Shown here in pieces: positions 12,965 to 25,573 of a DNA stretch of 60,000 nt. How positions within the stretch are numbered: position 1 is the stretch's first letter; every line of letters starts with the position of its first letter. Source of the DNA: Polytrichum commune (Eukaryota; Streptophyta; Polytrichopsida; Polytrichales; Polytrichaceae); contig OX485803.1 in assembly GCA_950295325.1 (NCBI GenBank), positions 55,507,554 to 55,567,553 of the forward strand. The letters run 5' to 3'. The translations under genes and the position numbers were made by a program. A model generated the notes under the pieces. It saw nothing but the letters and a program-made list of their open reading frames with translations. It was not told where the DNA came from and ran no database searches.

Positions 12965-13300
12965 GGGAATGTGAATAGTGAAAGGGAGGCCAAAGTCAAC
13001 TTGACGTGGTCAACAAATAAGTAAGATGAGGACCCCTAGAAGAAGGAATAAGAAAATGATCTCCTATTTCGTCATGGGGTTCACATGGGACCATATGACA
13101 ACCAACCAATAGCCACCTTTGAGAGAGAAAGAAAAAGGACAAGAAAAGGGGGAATCGGCACTTTGTAAATATGAGAATGTATATCAATGAAACGGAGAGC
13201 AAAGTCAACTTTGTCCATGGCCAACAAAAAAGTGAGATAAGGTCATTTAAACAAGGACCCTAGAAAAACAAATAAGAAAGTAATCTCGTCATGGTTATGG
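12965..13300. repeat. Diverged tandem duplication
   Basis: Two copies, about 12970-13080 and 13180-13300, share CAAAGTCAACTT, a GGTCAACAAA/GGCCAACAAA motif, GACC(C)CTAGAA, AATAAGAAA and TCGTCATGG in the same order. Short (GA)n runs lie at each end. No coding sequence is evident. Confidence 0.6.
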
Positions 13301-14499
13301 AGGGTCGTTTGGGGGGGAGAGAGAGAGAGAGAATTGGCACTTTGGGAATTGGGAGATCAGGGTTTACCATTGACCATGGTCAAAAGAAGACCACACTTGG
13401 GTTCAATCTCATTTCAAAAAGTTTCCCAGCTTTGGAGGTTTGCCTCCAATGCACCCTAGGTTGATTTTACATTTCTTTTGTTCTTGATTTTGTTTTGTTG
13501 GTCCTGTGTCTCAAATGTTCGATTGATACACAATATAATCCAAAAGCCTAACTTTTGAAAACAAGTTATGTCCACGACATAACTTTGCGTCTCAATAAGA
13601 AAGTGGGGGTAAAGAAAAATTGTTCATTTAAGACATGCTTACTACAACCATGCGATCGCAACTTGTGAGTGGTTCCCGATCGGCTTGGCTTACACAAACT
13701 TTGGCAGAGAGTGGTCCACTTAATAATGTATTTTTTGTCGCTTGTTATTTGGAAATATGCATTGCTAGGACTAGTTACAATGTATCTCATATTTTGCCAA
13801 CAAATGTCAATTTGGTTTTTTGGGACACCATAGAGCACTAAATAACTTTACTTCCTAGAAAAATCACATCGGTAATAAAAAGATATAGCAACACTTTGAA
13901 CTCCAAATAGTAAGTGACACTAAATATCATATTTTTTTTAGCAATCCCTTTATAGGGGCTTTCTAGTACACCAATGTGAGAGAATTTTTTTCTTCAAGCA
14001 AAACTTGATCAAGAGCCATGTACAACCTAGCTTGAAATCGGAAACACTTGATGCATGGACGCGGATTTCATTGGTGGGTATTCCAGTTGTTGACATTGAT
14101 TGGGACAATGTCATATTGTTGTGGGGAGATACAAGAGACCAACAAATCGACCCCAAATCAACCATCTTGAATGTAAAGTTCTGAATTTTACCTCACTTTT
14201 GCGACCTTCGATTTTTTGGCCAGTATATATTTTAATACCATCACAAGCTTGTAACACATGGGGTTTTTTTCCACCAACAACTTATAGATACGTAAGGGCA
14301 TGATAATACACGACTAGTTTGCTTCTTGAAGTTTGGATGTGAGTTTAGTATATCACGAAGATGAAATAGTGAAAGTCTTCTATTGATTGTTATACATACA
14401 CAATAAACTCCAAGTTCGTAACAAAACATGTTTAATGAAATAAACTGTAACGCGTCCACCGACATAAAATGTTTTTCAAGCGCGCCCCTATACCTAAAC
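13301..14499. other. Intergenic DNA upstream of the DUF707 gene
   Basis: Only short, unrelated ORFs on both strands. No domain, TIR or tandem array stands out apart from a (GA)n run near 13316-13332. It may include distal promoter sequence of the gene downstream; no specific element can be defended. Confidence 0.4.
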
Positions 14500-15530
14500 A
14501 CTAACTTAGCCGTGTGAAAATTGACCACTGCATGCACCCAATGGATTGCAGGCCTCATCGTCCCCATCCCGCCATCGCCATCGCGCCGTCAATTGGCCAC
14601 ACGCAAGCACTCGCTCGCCAGCGGCCGGTTGAGCTTTGTGCGGTGGAATTTGGTGCGGAGACGAGAAAGTTGTTCCACCGGGAGAGGCGAGCCACGAAGG
14701 AGAATGGGAGGGAGAGGGAGGGAAGAGTGAGAGAGAGAGAGAGAGAGAGAGAGTGAGAGAGAGAGTGAGTGAGTATTGTTTGCGAGGGGGTTAGGTAAGA
14801 GGTAATTTGGGAGAATCGTTGTCTTCGTTTTCGGGCTTCTACATACTATAGCTCCAAACGGTGTCACTGCTCCTCGACTGCCACTGCCACGGACAGAATC
14901 AAATTATGGCGTGCATGGATGGGCTTGCGATTTGTCTGCTTGCGATTTGTACCTAAGTTACCCTCCATTTCCCACTGGCAAAGACTTCTTCTCCTTGTTG
15001 TTCTTTCCCATCCTTAGCTTCTGGAAAAGCAGCATTGATAATGATAGGGAGGGCGCAATGAAGGACGGAAGGAGATGCTCATTTGTGTACCGTAAGCCTT
15101 TTAGCTTCCTGGACACTCAAATCTATTTCATTTCATTGTGCACTGAAAGTTATCCGAAGACTTCTTCTTCTTCTTCTTCTTCAAAAACAGCGATGATGAT
15201 GATGATGATAGGGTGTGAAGAAGGATATGCTTATTTGTGTCCCATGAGTTAAGCCTTTTAGCTTCCTGGTCTTTGAAGTGCATTTCATTTCATTGTGCAT
15301 CGGAAGTTATCTTCAAAATTGTAGTACCTCCTTCCACTGCCGACGACTTCTTGTTCTTGTTACTCAGCTTCTGGAAAAGCAGCAATGGTGATGATAGGGA
15401 GGGGGTGAAGAATTAGGACTTGCTCATTTGTGTCCCATTATCCATAACCCTTGTCCTGGCTTCCTGGAAGTTGTGAATATCCATTTCATTTCCAGTCATT
15501 GTGCATTGGAAGATAAGTTGGGTATCTCGT

Positions 15531-15561
<31 letters not shown>

Positions 15562-16889
15562 GTGAACCGCGAGGGTGAGGTTAAGCTGGACAGGTAAGTG
15601 AAGTAGGTGTTTGGTGCATTGCGGTGGGGGTGCTGACTCATGACCACATTGCAGGCAGGCTCTGGCTCAGGTAAGTAGTGTCAGGGAAGGTGACACAACG
15701 CCGGGTATATACATGCGTACATCACCTACACACGGACAGACAGCGAGACAGACGGACACACATATACACATGCCTACATAGACTACATGCTGGCAGGTGG
15801 TGGGACAGGCAGGAACTAGACGAGGAAGATTGTCAGATAAGGATTCAAGTGCTCTGCCAGACAGATCTCGGAAGGCCCGCTCTCGAGAGTAGCTAACATC
15901 ATATAATTCTCCCGGTCCATGCTCACTGCTGCAGGCAGGCAGGTTCCATCAGGATATTGGAGGTCAAGTCAAGTCACCCCCCCTGATGTGACACGGTTTG
16001 AACTTTGCATTGTGCACAAAATACGTAAAATTTGTTTGTGCAGAAGAAATACAAGTCCGCTAGCTGCACTCTAGCAACTCAACCCCGAGGCTTATACCCT
16101 GTCCTAAGCTTAATTCCAAGTTCGCATTTGCGAGTACCACCCCTCCCAACGGCCCCAGACGCTGTTCTGTACCCTGGCCATGCAAAGCCTATGCTAAATT
16201 TGACAAGCTATTTTAAGGCGAATCTTCAGGTTGGTTGTCGATGTCACCTCTCAGCTTCTGGACATTTTGCTGCTACAGGTGTCTAAGAACTGGAGGACTA
16301 CATAGTACGGCAAGAACTCTTTGAAAGCTCAGGACAGTTTCTTTGATCAAAATTTTCACTTCCGCTGCCAGCCTATTTACCATGGCCCGAAGAGTCTTGC
16401 TACATTTATAAGTGTCACCAAGTGTTCGGAGTAAGTAGACTCCCCAGTTCTCCGAGGTGGATAGACCTGCCGTGACGCAGAAGGGAGCCTTTTTTGATTG
16501 CGAAGGAGCACGTCATTCTTACTTACAGGGGACTGACTGCACAGGAAGTCAAGTCTTGGGGATAACCTAACGGCCCATAGAAAGAAAGGAAGGAAGGAAG
16601 GAAGGTAGAGTTCACTTTCTTGGAATGGCCAAAAACGTCTGTTAATGACGTACTTATGAAACTAGAACCAGCTGCACCAATTATGTCTAGTGAGGCATTG
16701 GTCGGTGGTAGTGGTGTGTATGTTGGTGGTGACTGCTGAATGCATCATAGGAGAAGGCGGAGTGTTGTCATATGCATAGGCAAGAAAACGCTTAGGTCAG
16801 AGAGGATTGCAGGAGGTGAAAAAGAAGCTTTGAAAGGAGGTGCAAGGTTATAGCTTCGCAAGCAGGGGTTTGCAGTTGAAGCAGCAACA
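14500..16889 (+). promoter_or_regulatory. Putative promoter and leader of the DUF707 gene, with a likely UTR intron
   Basis: Base composition becomes GC-richer around 14540-14700, followed by GA microsatellites at about 14729-14770 and 15535-15561. Strong donors (GACAG|GTAAGTG at about 15592 and CTCAG|GTAAGT at about 15670) and an acceptor (TTTGCAG at about 16868-16874) lie just before the chosen ATG at 16890. A 5'UTR intron of about 1.2-1.3 kb is therefore likely. The transcription start cannot be placed. ORFs here are short and differ in frame, so I treat them as non-coding. Confidence 0.45.
15019..15515. repeat. Triplicated about 170-bp unit in the leader
   Basis: Three diverged copies (about 15019-15155, 15190-15312 and 15367-15515) share CTTCTGGAAAAGCAGC (copies one and three), GATGATAGGG, CTCATTTGTGT, TAGCTTCCTGG and CATTTCATTTCATTGTGCA in order. 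(CTT)n and (GAT)n microsatellites sit at the second unit. The copies lie in the putative leader or promoter of the DUF707 gene. Confidence 0.65.
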
Positions 16890-19800
16890 ATGTTAGGTGT
16901 TCGGAAATGGCTCAGCCAGTCAACTTTGATCCCCTCCTACACTGACTCGGTATGCCTTCTCTCTCATTTCCTTTGATTTTCCTTCTCCTATTTCGGAATG
17001 AGTCTACATTCCTCTTCCAATTCTCTTTCAAGACTCGGTGGACATGATATCAGTACAACAAGGAACTATCCTTGTGGAGGTTTCACGCATTGAAAGGTTC
17101 CTGTTTTAGGTAGCGACCATTTGAAAGCTAGATGAATCCTGTCACTCCAAAGGAGTAATAAACAGTTCGACATGATTTCAATGCAATAAGAACTGTCTTT
17201 GTGGAGGTTTCAGAAATCCAAAGTTTCCTGTCCTAGGTACGACCATTTTGAAAGCTCGACCAATTCTGTCATTCCGAAGGAGGAGTAGACAGACTCTCCT
17301 TCGCCGTAACATGAGCATTGTGGAATGAGGCCTTGATCTTAAGAGGCTCAATTTTGCAAGATGTGATCCTCGTCATCATAGCCGACCACTGTAAGGGTGC
17401 CAATATTTGAAATGCTTCAGCAAATGTCTTAGGTGCCGCTACCTGAGCTCACAGAGATGTCGTTTTTTACTGGGCTCATTTATACATCTCAGCAGCTCAG
17501 GTTGTGGTTACCATGGCTTTTGTTTAGCTTCCATTAATTGCAGTAGTTGGCGGTTCCTGATTGTCGATCAGACTTGAGCCAAATCTCACTAGGAGCTGCC
17601 TACTCGTTGGTCAAGAGTTAAAATTCTTATCAGTTCATTGTTGGAAGAGGACAACCCTAGTAGTGACAGAGTGAGGTAGTTGCAAGTTCAGCTATTCTCT
17701 TTGAAATGTTAAGAGTTATTATAGTGGCCAGTCCTGCCTTTTGCCTTGCAGCCTACAGAGAGAAGTCACGTCCTTGGGGGGAGGTTACGAAAGATTTGCA
17801 AACAACCGAGACTCTTCTACTTAGGTGCAATCGTGATTGGGCTTACGTTTATACTCAGCAGCGTATTTGTAAACGAACAATCTTCTAAGGTATGCTTCCA
17901 GAGGCTCATCATCATGCTTGTCATGTTAGCATGTTTCTTGCGTTTTTTGGTGTTCACTTTTACATTGACATTGTCGCATCCTTGAACATCGAGGACTTTC
18001 TGTGCATGCATGCACTCGAGGAAAAAAAAGTGAACCGGAACCATGTACAAATTTTTGGGTACTAGACTTGAAATCGAACTTGCTGTTTGGCTTTGGTGTG
18101 CAGGCCTCGTTGCTGGATAGGTTATCAGTGCCCTTCAAGGTGCATTTCTTACCCTTTTATAGTCACACGAATCTTGGAACTTGGTTTGGTGCATGGTCAA
18201 TTCCAATTATTCTATCCATTTCAGAAACCTTATTGCCCTGCCCAATTTGCTCCTCGTCTTTAAGACCACACTTTTTATAGAAAAAGAAATCCATGTCTGG
18301 ATTGATGACGAGATTCCAACGCTTCCAAGACTGCAACCCTGGTATATTTTTTGTATACTTAAAAAGGTGGCTCTATCCAGAGATTAGTCAAACTGTACAG
18401 TATAACTTTCAAGAGATCTGACTATCTCATGAAAATTTCTTTCTTTTCATAGAAATAAATATCTGACATTTATCCTCTTTATGTTTGGTTGTCGTCTTGC
18501 AGACTGGAGGATGTTATCTAACGAAAACCCACTGTAGAAGAGGTGGAGAAGCTCTACCCAGAGGAATTATAGTGGATATTACAGACTTGCATTTCCGAAG
18601 TCTTACAATACAAGAGGAAAATGAGGTCGGAGCTCATACTCTCGTCATCATAGTGCTATAACCAGTTGCACCTAGCAAACACTGAATAATATATCAATTT
18701 AATGGTTGAGTGATTCAGCGACCTTGCAACTGAGCACAAGAAAACAAATTATGTGCAGAATATCAAATACAACTGAATGTTGGTTCACCTGGAAGGGTAT
18801 GTTTAAATTTCTGAGCGATTTTGGTACATGATTATGGTTGCTGAAGAGTTGTTATCGAAGGTCATGATTCAGATGGGTAAAGTGCGTTTGCAATGTAGAG
18901 TTACCTGTGATATCCTATCGTTTGGCATGGTTAAAAATATTTGGGTAGTTAGTGATTGCATCTGCGCTGCTCTAGCAACTAATTTGTTGCCTTTGAGATC
19001 GAAGGTCTTGTCACTTGGTGGGCACTTATGTGCATTGCCAGTCGACTATGTGAAGTGAATTGATGAAAAATTGCACCACTCTCACTCCAGGTTCAAGAAA
19101 ATTTGGCAAAAAACTTACTAGCAATGGCGGTTGGCATCAAGCAAAAGAAAGTTGTTGACGAGATTGTACAGAAGGTACATGCAATTTTTTTTTCATGTGG
19201 TAGGAGTATCTATGATGTTGGGGCAATTTTTAGCCTTGTTGTTCACAAAATGAAACATTTGAAATGTTTTTTAAAAAATAAATAAATTATAGATGCTGAA
19301 GTTACACGTGTAAAGATTTTAATATTTTTGCTGGCTGTGATGTTCAGTTTCCGCTAAGCAATTTCACAATCATGTTGTTCCACTATGATGGGATCGTGGA
19401 CCAATGGCATGATCTCTCTTGGAGCAATCAGTCTATTCACATAGTTGCTTTGCATCAGACCAAATGGTGCACTTCCTTATCCCTATAAGTCTCCATGAAT
19501 TTTTGAGCTAATCATCTGACAATAACTTCATATTTGAAGTTTTTTTGTAGGTAGGATAAAAGCTGAAGGTGCCTTTTTAACATCACTTCAATAAACCTTT
19601 CTGTTAGGATGCAACTTTTTAACATGGTGATATTTTGTTTGTTTGGAATAGGTGGTATGCAAAGAGGTTCATGCACCCAGATATTGTGGCTCAATACAAC
19701 TACATTTTTCTCTGGGATGAGGACTTGGGGGTGGAGAATTTTCACGCGGATAAGTACGACTCTCCTGTTTCATGGTGTTACCAAATCAATATTGTATAAT

Positions 19801-22800
19801 TCTTTGGGAATAGAAATGGTCCAAAGAAAAAGTATCTGCACTTAGGGAAGGAAGTTGTAGATATATTACACTATGATATAATTTGCAACCACTTTTGTGA
19901 GGCCAAATGCAAAACCTCTATCGCAGCCTTCAAAAGGAACATGCACATAGCTGGAGGTTAGTTGGATTCTCAGATAGGAAGCTTCATACATTTTTTTACT
20001 ACGAGTCTGATCAAGTCATTGCATGGCAGGTACTTGCAAATAATGGAGGCTGAGGGGCTTGAAATCTCTCAACCTGCCCTTGATTCCAATTCACAAGACA
20101 TTCACCATGGTATCACACGCCGTCAACCGGCAAAGAGGGCTCACAAGTATGAACCACATGTTTTCTGTTTTGAGTCATACGATCTTCAGGATTTTCTAGT
20201 GGGAGTAAGGAACAGGGTTGTTTTTATAAGGGGTACATGACGATTTGTATGAATCCCCAATAAGTATTGGGATTATATTATAGTTGGTCTATGCTGTTGA
20301 GTAAATATATAGCACAACCTATTTAAAAGAAGAAGTGAAAACCAAGTCATGTGTGATAATGATGATTAGGTATACGTGGTGTGTATTTGATTCTAGGTCA
20401 TTTATACGAGTTTAAATCTTCTATTATTCTGTATGCATATATGTATCCTCCGATTGGAGTAATGTGTGTGATAAATGGGATTAACATTGATAGGGCCATT
20501 CACACTTTTAGCTAGAAACATCAAGATATATAGGCTTACGTCCCTCCATATGGCACCTTGAGGCCCATATTGGGCCTCTCGGACCTTTAAGGGTTGAGTT
20601 TCAACATATATAACTGACATTGACTCCATGGACGCAAAATTATGCTAAGTGACATGCTTTTGACATTATCATTCCATGTGTTCTTTCCATCGCATCTCTT
20701 GATCGGTTACTGCTTGTGCTGATCCAAGTGCTGATACATTCTTTCTCTTCCTTCATACAGGAACTTTTTGAAGTATCGTGGTTCAACAATTTGTACCCCA
20801 GAGAGCAATGGCCCTCCTTGTACAGGGTGAGCAGTGTTGGCAATTTCCTTCTACAAACCTTTAAATAGGCACTTTTAACAAAGTCACAGAAAATATCATG
20901 CCCCTAATAGCCTTTCTGCGGATTCATTATCTGGGTATCTTATTGTGCACGCTCATATATTCACTCTGTAAGAAGTCTTCTTTCTTATTTGCAGATTTGT
21001 GGAGGTCATGGCACCAGTGTTTTCTAAGGCCGCTTGGCGTTGTATTTGGTACATGATTCAGGTGCCCTCTCAATCCGCTAGAAATGTGTAATCCATGTTT
21101 CTCTCATGCAAGTAAAATTAATGGAATTATATCTGAATATGATATAGATAGAATACATATGCTCACACTTATTGGTGGGATAATATAGAATGATCTGGTG
21201 CATGGCTGGGGCATTGATTTCAAAATCGGATACTGCGCCCAGGTACATTTCATACTCTTACACTAGATGTTTTGAAGATGAAATTTTTTTTGTGTTCTCT
21301 TTAATTTCACTTTGGTTATCCATCACTCTTATGCATGTCTGCTTTTAGACAGTAAAGAGCTATATAGTTTTTGCGCTCCCTTGATTACCCAGTCGCAAGA
21401 ACTGAAGTTTAAAATTTGAAAATATTGATAAATTATATGATCAAATTGGTGCCATCTTAGTGGCATGTTCCAGTTTACTAATAAAGTTGCTGTGCTTGGC
21501 CACCAGGGTTTGCGGAGTGAAAAAGTTGGTGTGATTGATGCGGAGTATGTCCTACATAAGGGTATCCCATCTCTTGGAGGTCCTCATGTGAACAAAGTAA
21601 GTGGATCCTTTGTAGTTCATTTTCTCTTCCGGATAGTGTTCCTGTTTTTAATTATATGTGGCATAGGTCTCTAAAATGGATCAAGGAAATGTTGAAAAGC
21701 TTCATTCTAATCAAACTTTGATGAAAGAAATTACTCACTCTTAGTTTTATTACACTTCTTAAGGATGTATCACAAATATTCTCACTCAGGCTTACAAGAG
21801 GAAGGGAGTACGCTTTGGATGGACAAATCCGAACATGCATAGGAGTTGGAATAAGGCAAGAAACTGAGGAAAACATATATCTATCTGCAACTCACAGTCA
21901 CTTTCTCAGTCTTGACTTCACATTAAGCTTGTTCTCTTCAACTATGTGTAAGTGCACTATAAACTTATATTAATGAATTTATGGATGTGAGTAGAATATT
22001 AAATCAATCAACACTATTTATAATCAACACAAATGTAATCATACACTGGACTTGGAGCCACCTCTACCTGGCACGGTATGGTTGTTCTCCTTAGAGCTTG
22101 CTCACAAAGTTTTGCTTTTATGTAACAGACCCTCGTTGCTGAGATGAGCACAGCACTAGAGAATTCGAGTACAAATGCTTCTGAGGTACAGATGCTCTTT
22201 GTGAATTGTTTAAGACCATTTTTGTTTTTGGAAAGTGTAAGACACGACTTGATTGTATCTATCCTAGTTGCATGATGTGGTTCACACTTTTTTCTTCTGT
22301 AAGTTAAGAGGCCTGGGTGATGTGTTGCTACCTTATTCACAGCTATTACAATAATCCCAGAAGAGGGTTCCCTGTGGACGTGTCATCAATAGCAATATGG
22401 GGATATGTAAAATCTTTGGCTTTACGAGTTGTAGAAATTTTCAATCCTGTTGTGGTGCTCACAATGTTTGATGCTTGTGGGTGGGTGGAATGGTTAAATA
22501 TACAGAGTGTGTACGATTTGCGTGCAGAGGTAAGGCTGTCTATTTATTTCCTGGTTCACGTGTCCATTCCCACACTACATTGTCATTTGTGGAATCTCAT
22601 GGTAGTTCAAAAAATTGCTTGGATTATATTAGTCAAAAATCAAAAATTTCAGATGGTTATTTCATTCTCCAAATTGAATGATCGGTGTTCCTGGGGTTGT
22701 TCAGTGTGGATATCAATGTTAGCTGGTTGTGCGCAAATGCTTGTTCCTCTGTCATCTTGTAATTGGGGTGTAGTTACTCCTTCCACTGGCCAAATAAACC

Positions 22801-23042
22801 TTTTTAGAGGCCAGACTAGATTCTCCCAAAGGCCTAGCCAAATAATTTTGTAGGCTGAGGATTCCATGTACACTCAATGTTCTTATACATTCATTGTCAT
22901 GGAACAGGTTCGGAAGCGTTCTGGTAGTGAAATGTTGTCATTTTTGAGACGATGGAGGAAAGCAGTAAGTGAGGATCCTACATGGAAGGATCCATACAAA
23001 CGGTTGAACGATTCATCAGGAAGCTACCATTTGAAGAGGTGA
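16890..23042 (+). CDS. DUF707 family protein, 16 coding exons, 445 aa
   Basis: Exons: 16890-16949, 17752-17889, 18104-18139, 18503-18625, 19091-19174, 19348-19466, 19652-19753, 20030-20146, 20761-20826, 20995-21061, 21189-21242, 21507-21596, 21790-21855, 22129-22185, 22506-22529, 22908-23042. The sum is 1338 nt and every phase joins. The protein has a short basic N-terminus, one hydrophobic anchor (about residues 41-60, LFYLGAIVIGLTFILSSVFV) and then the DUF707 domain with GGEALPRGI, NLLAMAVGIKQK, WWYAKRF, FLWDEDLG (206-213), GLEISQPAL, PPCTGFVEVMAPVFS and NDLVHGWGIDFKIGYCAQ. This fits a type II membrane protein. Arabidopsis relatives are annotated as 'lysine ketoglutarate reductase trans-splicing related'; biochemical function is unknown. 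The acidic WDED motif invites a glycosyltransferase-like guess (inference). The intron after 21855 starts GC. Exons 3 and 13 are the least certain. Confidence 0.9.
17039..17290. repeat. Tandem duplication inside DUF707 intron 1
   Basis: Two adjacent copies of about 125 bp share GACATGAT, CTTGTGGAGGTTTCA / TTTGTGGAGGTTTCAG, TTCCTGT, GACCATTTTGAAAGCT-like and AATYCTGTCAYTCC motifs in order. They lie within the 802-bp first coding intron and are clearly diverged. Confidence 0.65.
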
Positions 23043-23726
23043 TGCAGTTTCTTCTGATCAATTTTTTAAAACTTATGATTGGACCCGTGCTTGGCTCCTC
23101 TTAAAGCTCTCGCTTGAAATTCCTACAAAATGGTGGGGTTCAAATGGCGGAGTGATAGTGGAGGACACGCACAGCATTCACTAGAAAACCATGCTTAAAG
23201 ACAACCTTGCAAAAGTGGGCTGTTCGTCCAAGCTTGGAGAGCGATGAAAAAAGTCGCATTACAATGATTTTGTGGATGACTAAGTCTCCATGATGCAGCT
23301 TTCAAAATCATTTAACAGAGTGGTTTTTAAAGGCAGACAACAGACATTCTTGCGGGTAGGCTAAAATAGGTACGTATTTGAAGGGGAGCTGATTGTTGAT
23401 ATAATCTAGTGATGGTGATGATAATCTTCCCAATGTAACAACCATTGGGTCATATAATTTAATTGTAAATATACCAGTACCACCTGGTTTTTGCCAGAAA
23501 CATAAGTCACAAACATGTGCACCGACTTGCGGTGGTGATGATTCTGTGCACAATTGTCAAATGCCAAACTTGCTTCTCAAGTGGAGGCCACACACGCCCG
23601 AAACCAGAGCTTTTCACAAACAAAAAGCCATCTCGGACTGGAGAGGTGGGAAACCAGGTGTTTTGAAACTTGGGGCCACACAATATGTGCAAATGAGCCG
23701 TTGTTTTCATTAGTTTAGTGGTGACA
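23043..23726. other. 3' flank of the DUF707 gene
   Basis: It contains the likely 3'UTR and intergenic DNA. I cannot fix a polyadenylation site. ORFs of 60-80 codons on the minus strand have no recognisable features. Confidence 0.4.
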
Positions 23727-24067
23727 ACCTAACAATACAATTCATTGAATTTACATATTGTAACGATAGAATACCGGATGAAACTATAAACCGTAAAATA
23801 GAAAAATATAAACCATTAATGGACAATATTGCCAACAAAGGTTGGAAGGTAGACCCACTAATTGTCATTATTGCAGGTGCTTGGGCTGCCACACATATCC
23901 CCTCTATGGATAACATTGAAACAACATTTAAAACCCCTAAGCAGAGCATCAAGAACACATTTGAGGCAATTAATGTCATCGCTATACAATATGCTATGTC
24001 CATAATTTTGCACAAAAGAAGGATACAAAATAACGAGCCAATACCACTTGACACACAACTACCATAA
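23727..24067 (+). pseudogene. Retroelement C-terminal fragment with restriction-like endonuclease motifs
   Basis: One frame is open from about 23727 to the stop at 24065-24067. It encodes FIEFTYCNDRIPDE, then KIEKYKPLMDNI, then GWKVDPLIVIIAGAWAATH. The order ExT ... K-x2-KY-x2-L ... GW ... (G)A.G resembles the PD-(D/E)xK-type endonuclease at the C-terminus of R2/CRE-like non-LTR retrotransposons. No reverse transcriptase lies upstream in the window, so this is a 5'-truncated remnant. The family assignment is by pattern only and could be wrong. It sits about 0.7 kb beyond the DUF707 stop codon. Confidence 0.45.
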
Positions 24068-24676
24068 GAACTCCCAAAACACTAGCCAACCAATAAATTA
24101 AAGATATCACAATAAACTAATGGAAGGCCCATGACTCAACATTCACCCCACAAAGTTATAACCTTTGCCCCTACAAGCACTACAACCACACCAACATATG
24201 GCCAACTTGGTCACCCCAGTTTCTATAGTGCCCACCCCGAGAGGGGTTAGTAGTCCTGCACCACTGATATTATGTCCAGTGGACATAATATCAAGGGTGG
24301 GTCGAACGGGCATTTCAATCATGTTGATCCCACTAGGGGTCTGGGTTTCTTCTGTCTAGTTTAGTGACACCCCACCTCCAAGATGACTACTTCACAAAAA
24401 GATCAAAATATCAATTCTTAAACATCTAAGATCCGATGTCGTTTTCTTATTGGCTCCAAATGATGGGCCATGTTTCTCCCCCACCATTTTCAAGAGTTGA
24501 CAATCTAGTGGGAAGGTAAACGACCATTCCCAGCTGCAAGTTCAATGAAGAATCAACTTTTTATCTAGCTCTTGGAATGCTAAGAAGGTGACGTTAGTGG
24601 GGGCAATTGGTAGTTTCAGAGCTTGTGCGCCCCCCCCCCTTTCCCCCTTCAGTGTCCAATCTTATCAGTGTTCTTA

Positions 24677-24830
24677 GGGTTAATTTCCAGGTAGGCTACT
24701 CGTCCACTAGATTCTAGTGGAAACGTAGAACAATGTTTAGCAATTCCGATGTGAACGTGTATGAATACAATGCCACCAAGTGGAAATCCCAAGAATTTGG
24801 TCGGCGAGCAACCTACATGGAAATTAATCC
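24677..24830. mobile_element. Small MITE, 154 bp
   Basis: The ends GGGTTAATTTCCAGGTAGGC and, in inverse, GGATTAATTTCCATGTAGG match over about 30 bp. TTA flanks the left end and GTA the right. The TIR resembles that of the element at 25574-25978, so they form one family. The middle (about 24740-24766) contains a 27-nt stretch identical to coding sequence of the large transposon further right. Confidence 0.65.
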
Positions 24831-25573
24831 GTAGTGTATAGTAGAGGCACCTATTCCCGATCAGGACCCCATTGGCAATCTATAGGGTACCTCAATTTCG
24901 ATTAGGTTGGGATTCAATCTTGATCGAGTTGAACCAATAGTGCCATGACACATGTCCCCAATTTTGAGTGCTAAAGTGAGGAATGAGTGGTTTAAATAAG
25001 CGGTTATGGTAGACATTGGTCATATGTTGAAGCCAACTTTTGGCTTCCAAACTTCACAATAAGCATTTGCAGCCCTCATGATTTCTATCTTCCTACACTT
25101 GAAAATATTGCAACACCTTATATTTCTCCAAAGTTGGCACAAAATCTCTCAAGTGATAGGTTATGGACGCCTCTACTCTATACGAATACCAAAGGGTGCT
25201 ATCTAATATAACATAGATCTATTATTTGTTGGATGAAATTTGACATGTGTCGTGTGCACAGTGATCAAGACCAATGTTGAACTGGTATCATCTTTTATTG
25301 ATACCATTTGGGTATATATAACATGGAGAATATATTAGAATATTCTATAGAATATTGTCAATCCCGCATAACAATGTTATGGATCTAAATAATGTTATGG
25401 CCTTCTCTCAACGAAAACCATGGGAATTGCAAGATGCGACAAACCATTTGATGCTTTGAAAGATTGACAACATGTGATTTGAATGGAAGACTCATTCCTA
25501 AACACACTCATTGTTGCACCCGAGAGGCAGCAAAGTAACTAGAATCTTTCAACTACACTAGATATTGTATTTA

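Noticed and set aside
14514-14867. Overlapping ORFs on both strands near the GA repeat
   Set aside because: Open frames arise from the GA/CT microsatellite and GC-rich leader; no shared domain or conservation can be argued.
18281-18341. Possible extra exon (KKKSMSGLMTRFQRFQ) in the DUF707 gene
   Set aside because: It has an acceptor and donor but its 61-nt length breaks the phase into the next conserved exon; skipping it gives a continuous protein.
22317-22853. 178-codon + strand ORF
   Set aside because: It spans introns of the DUF707 gene; only its 24-nt microexon portion is coding.
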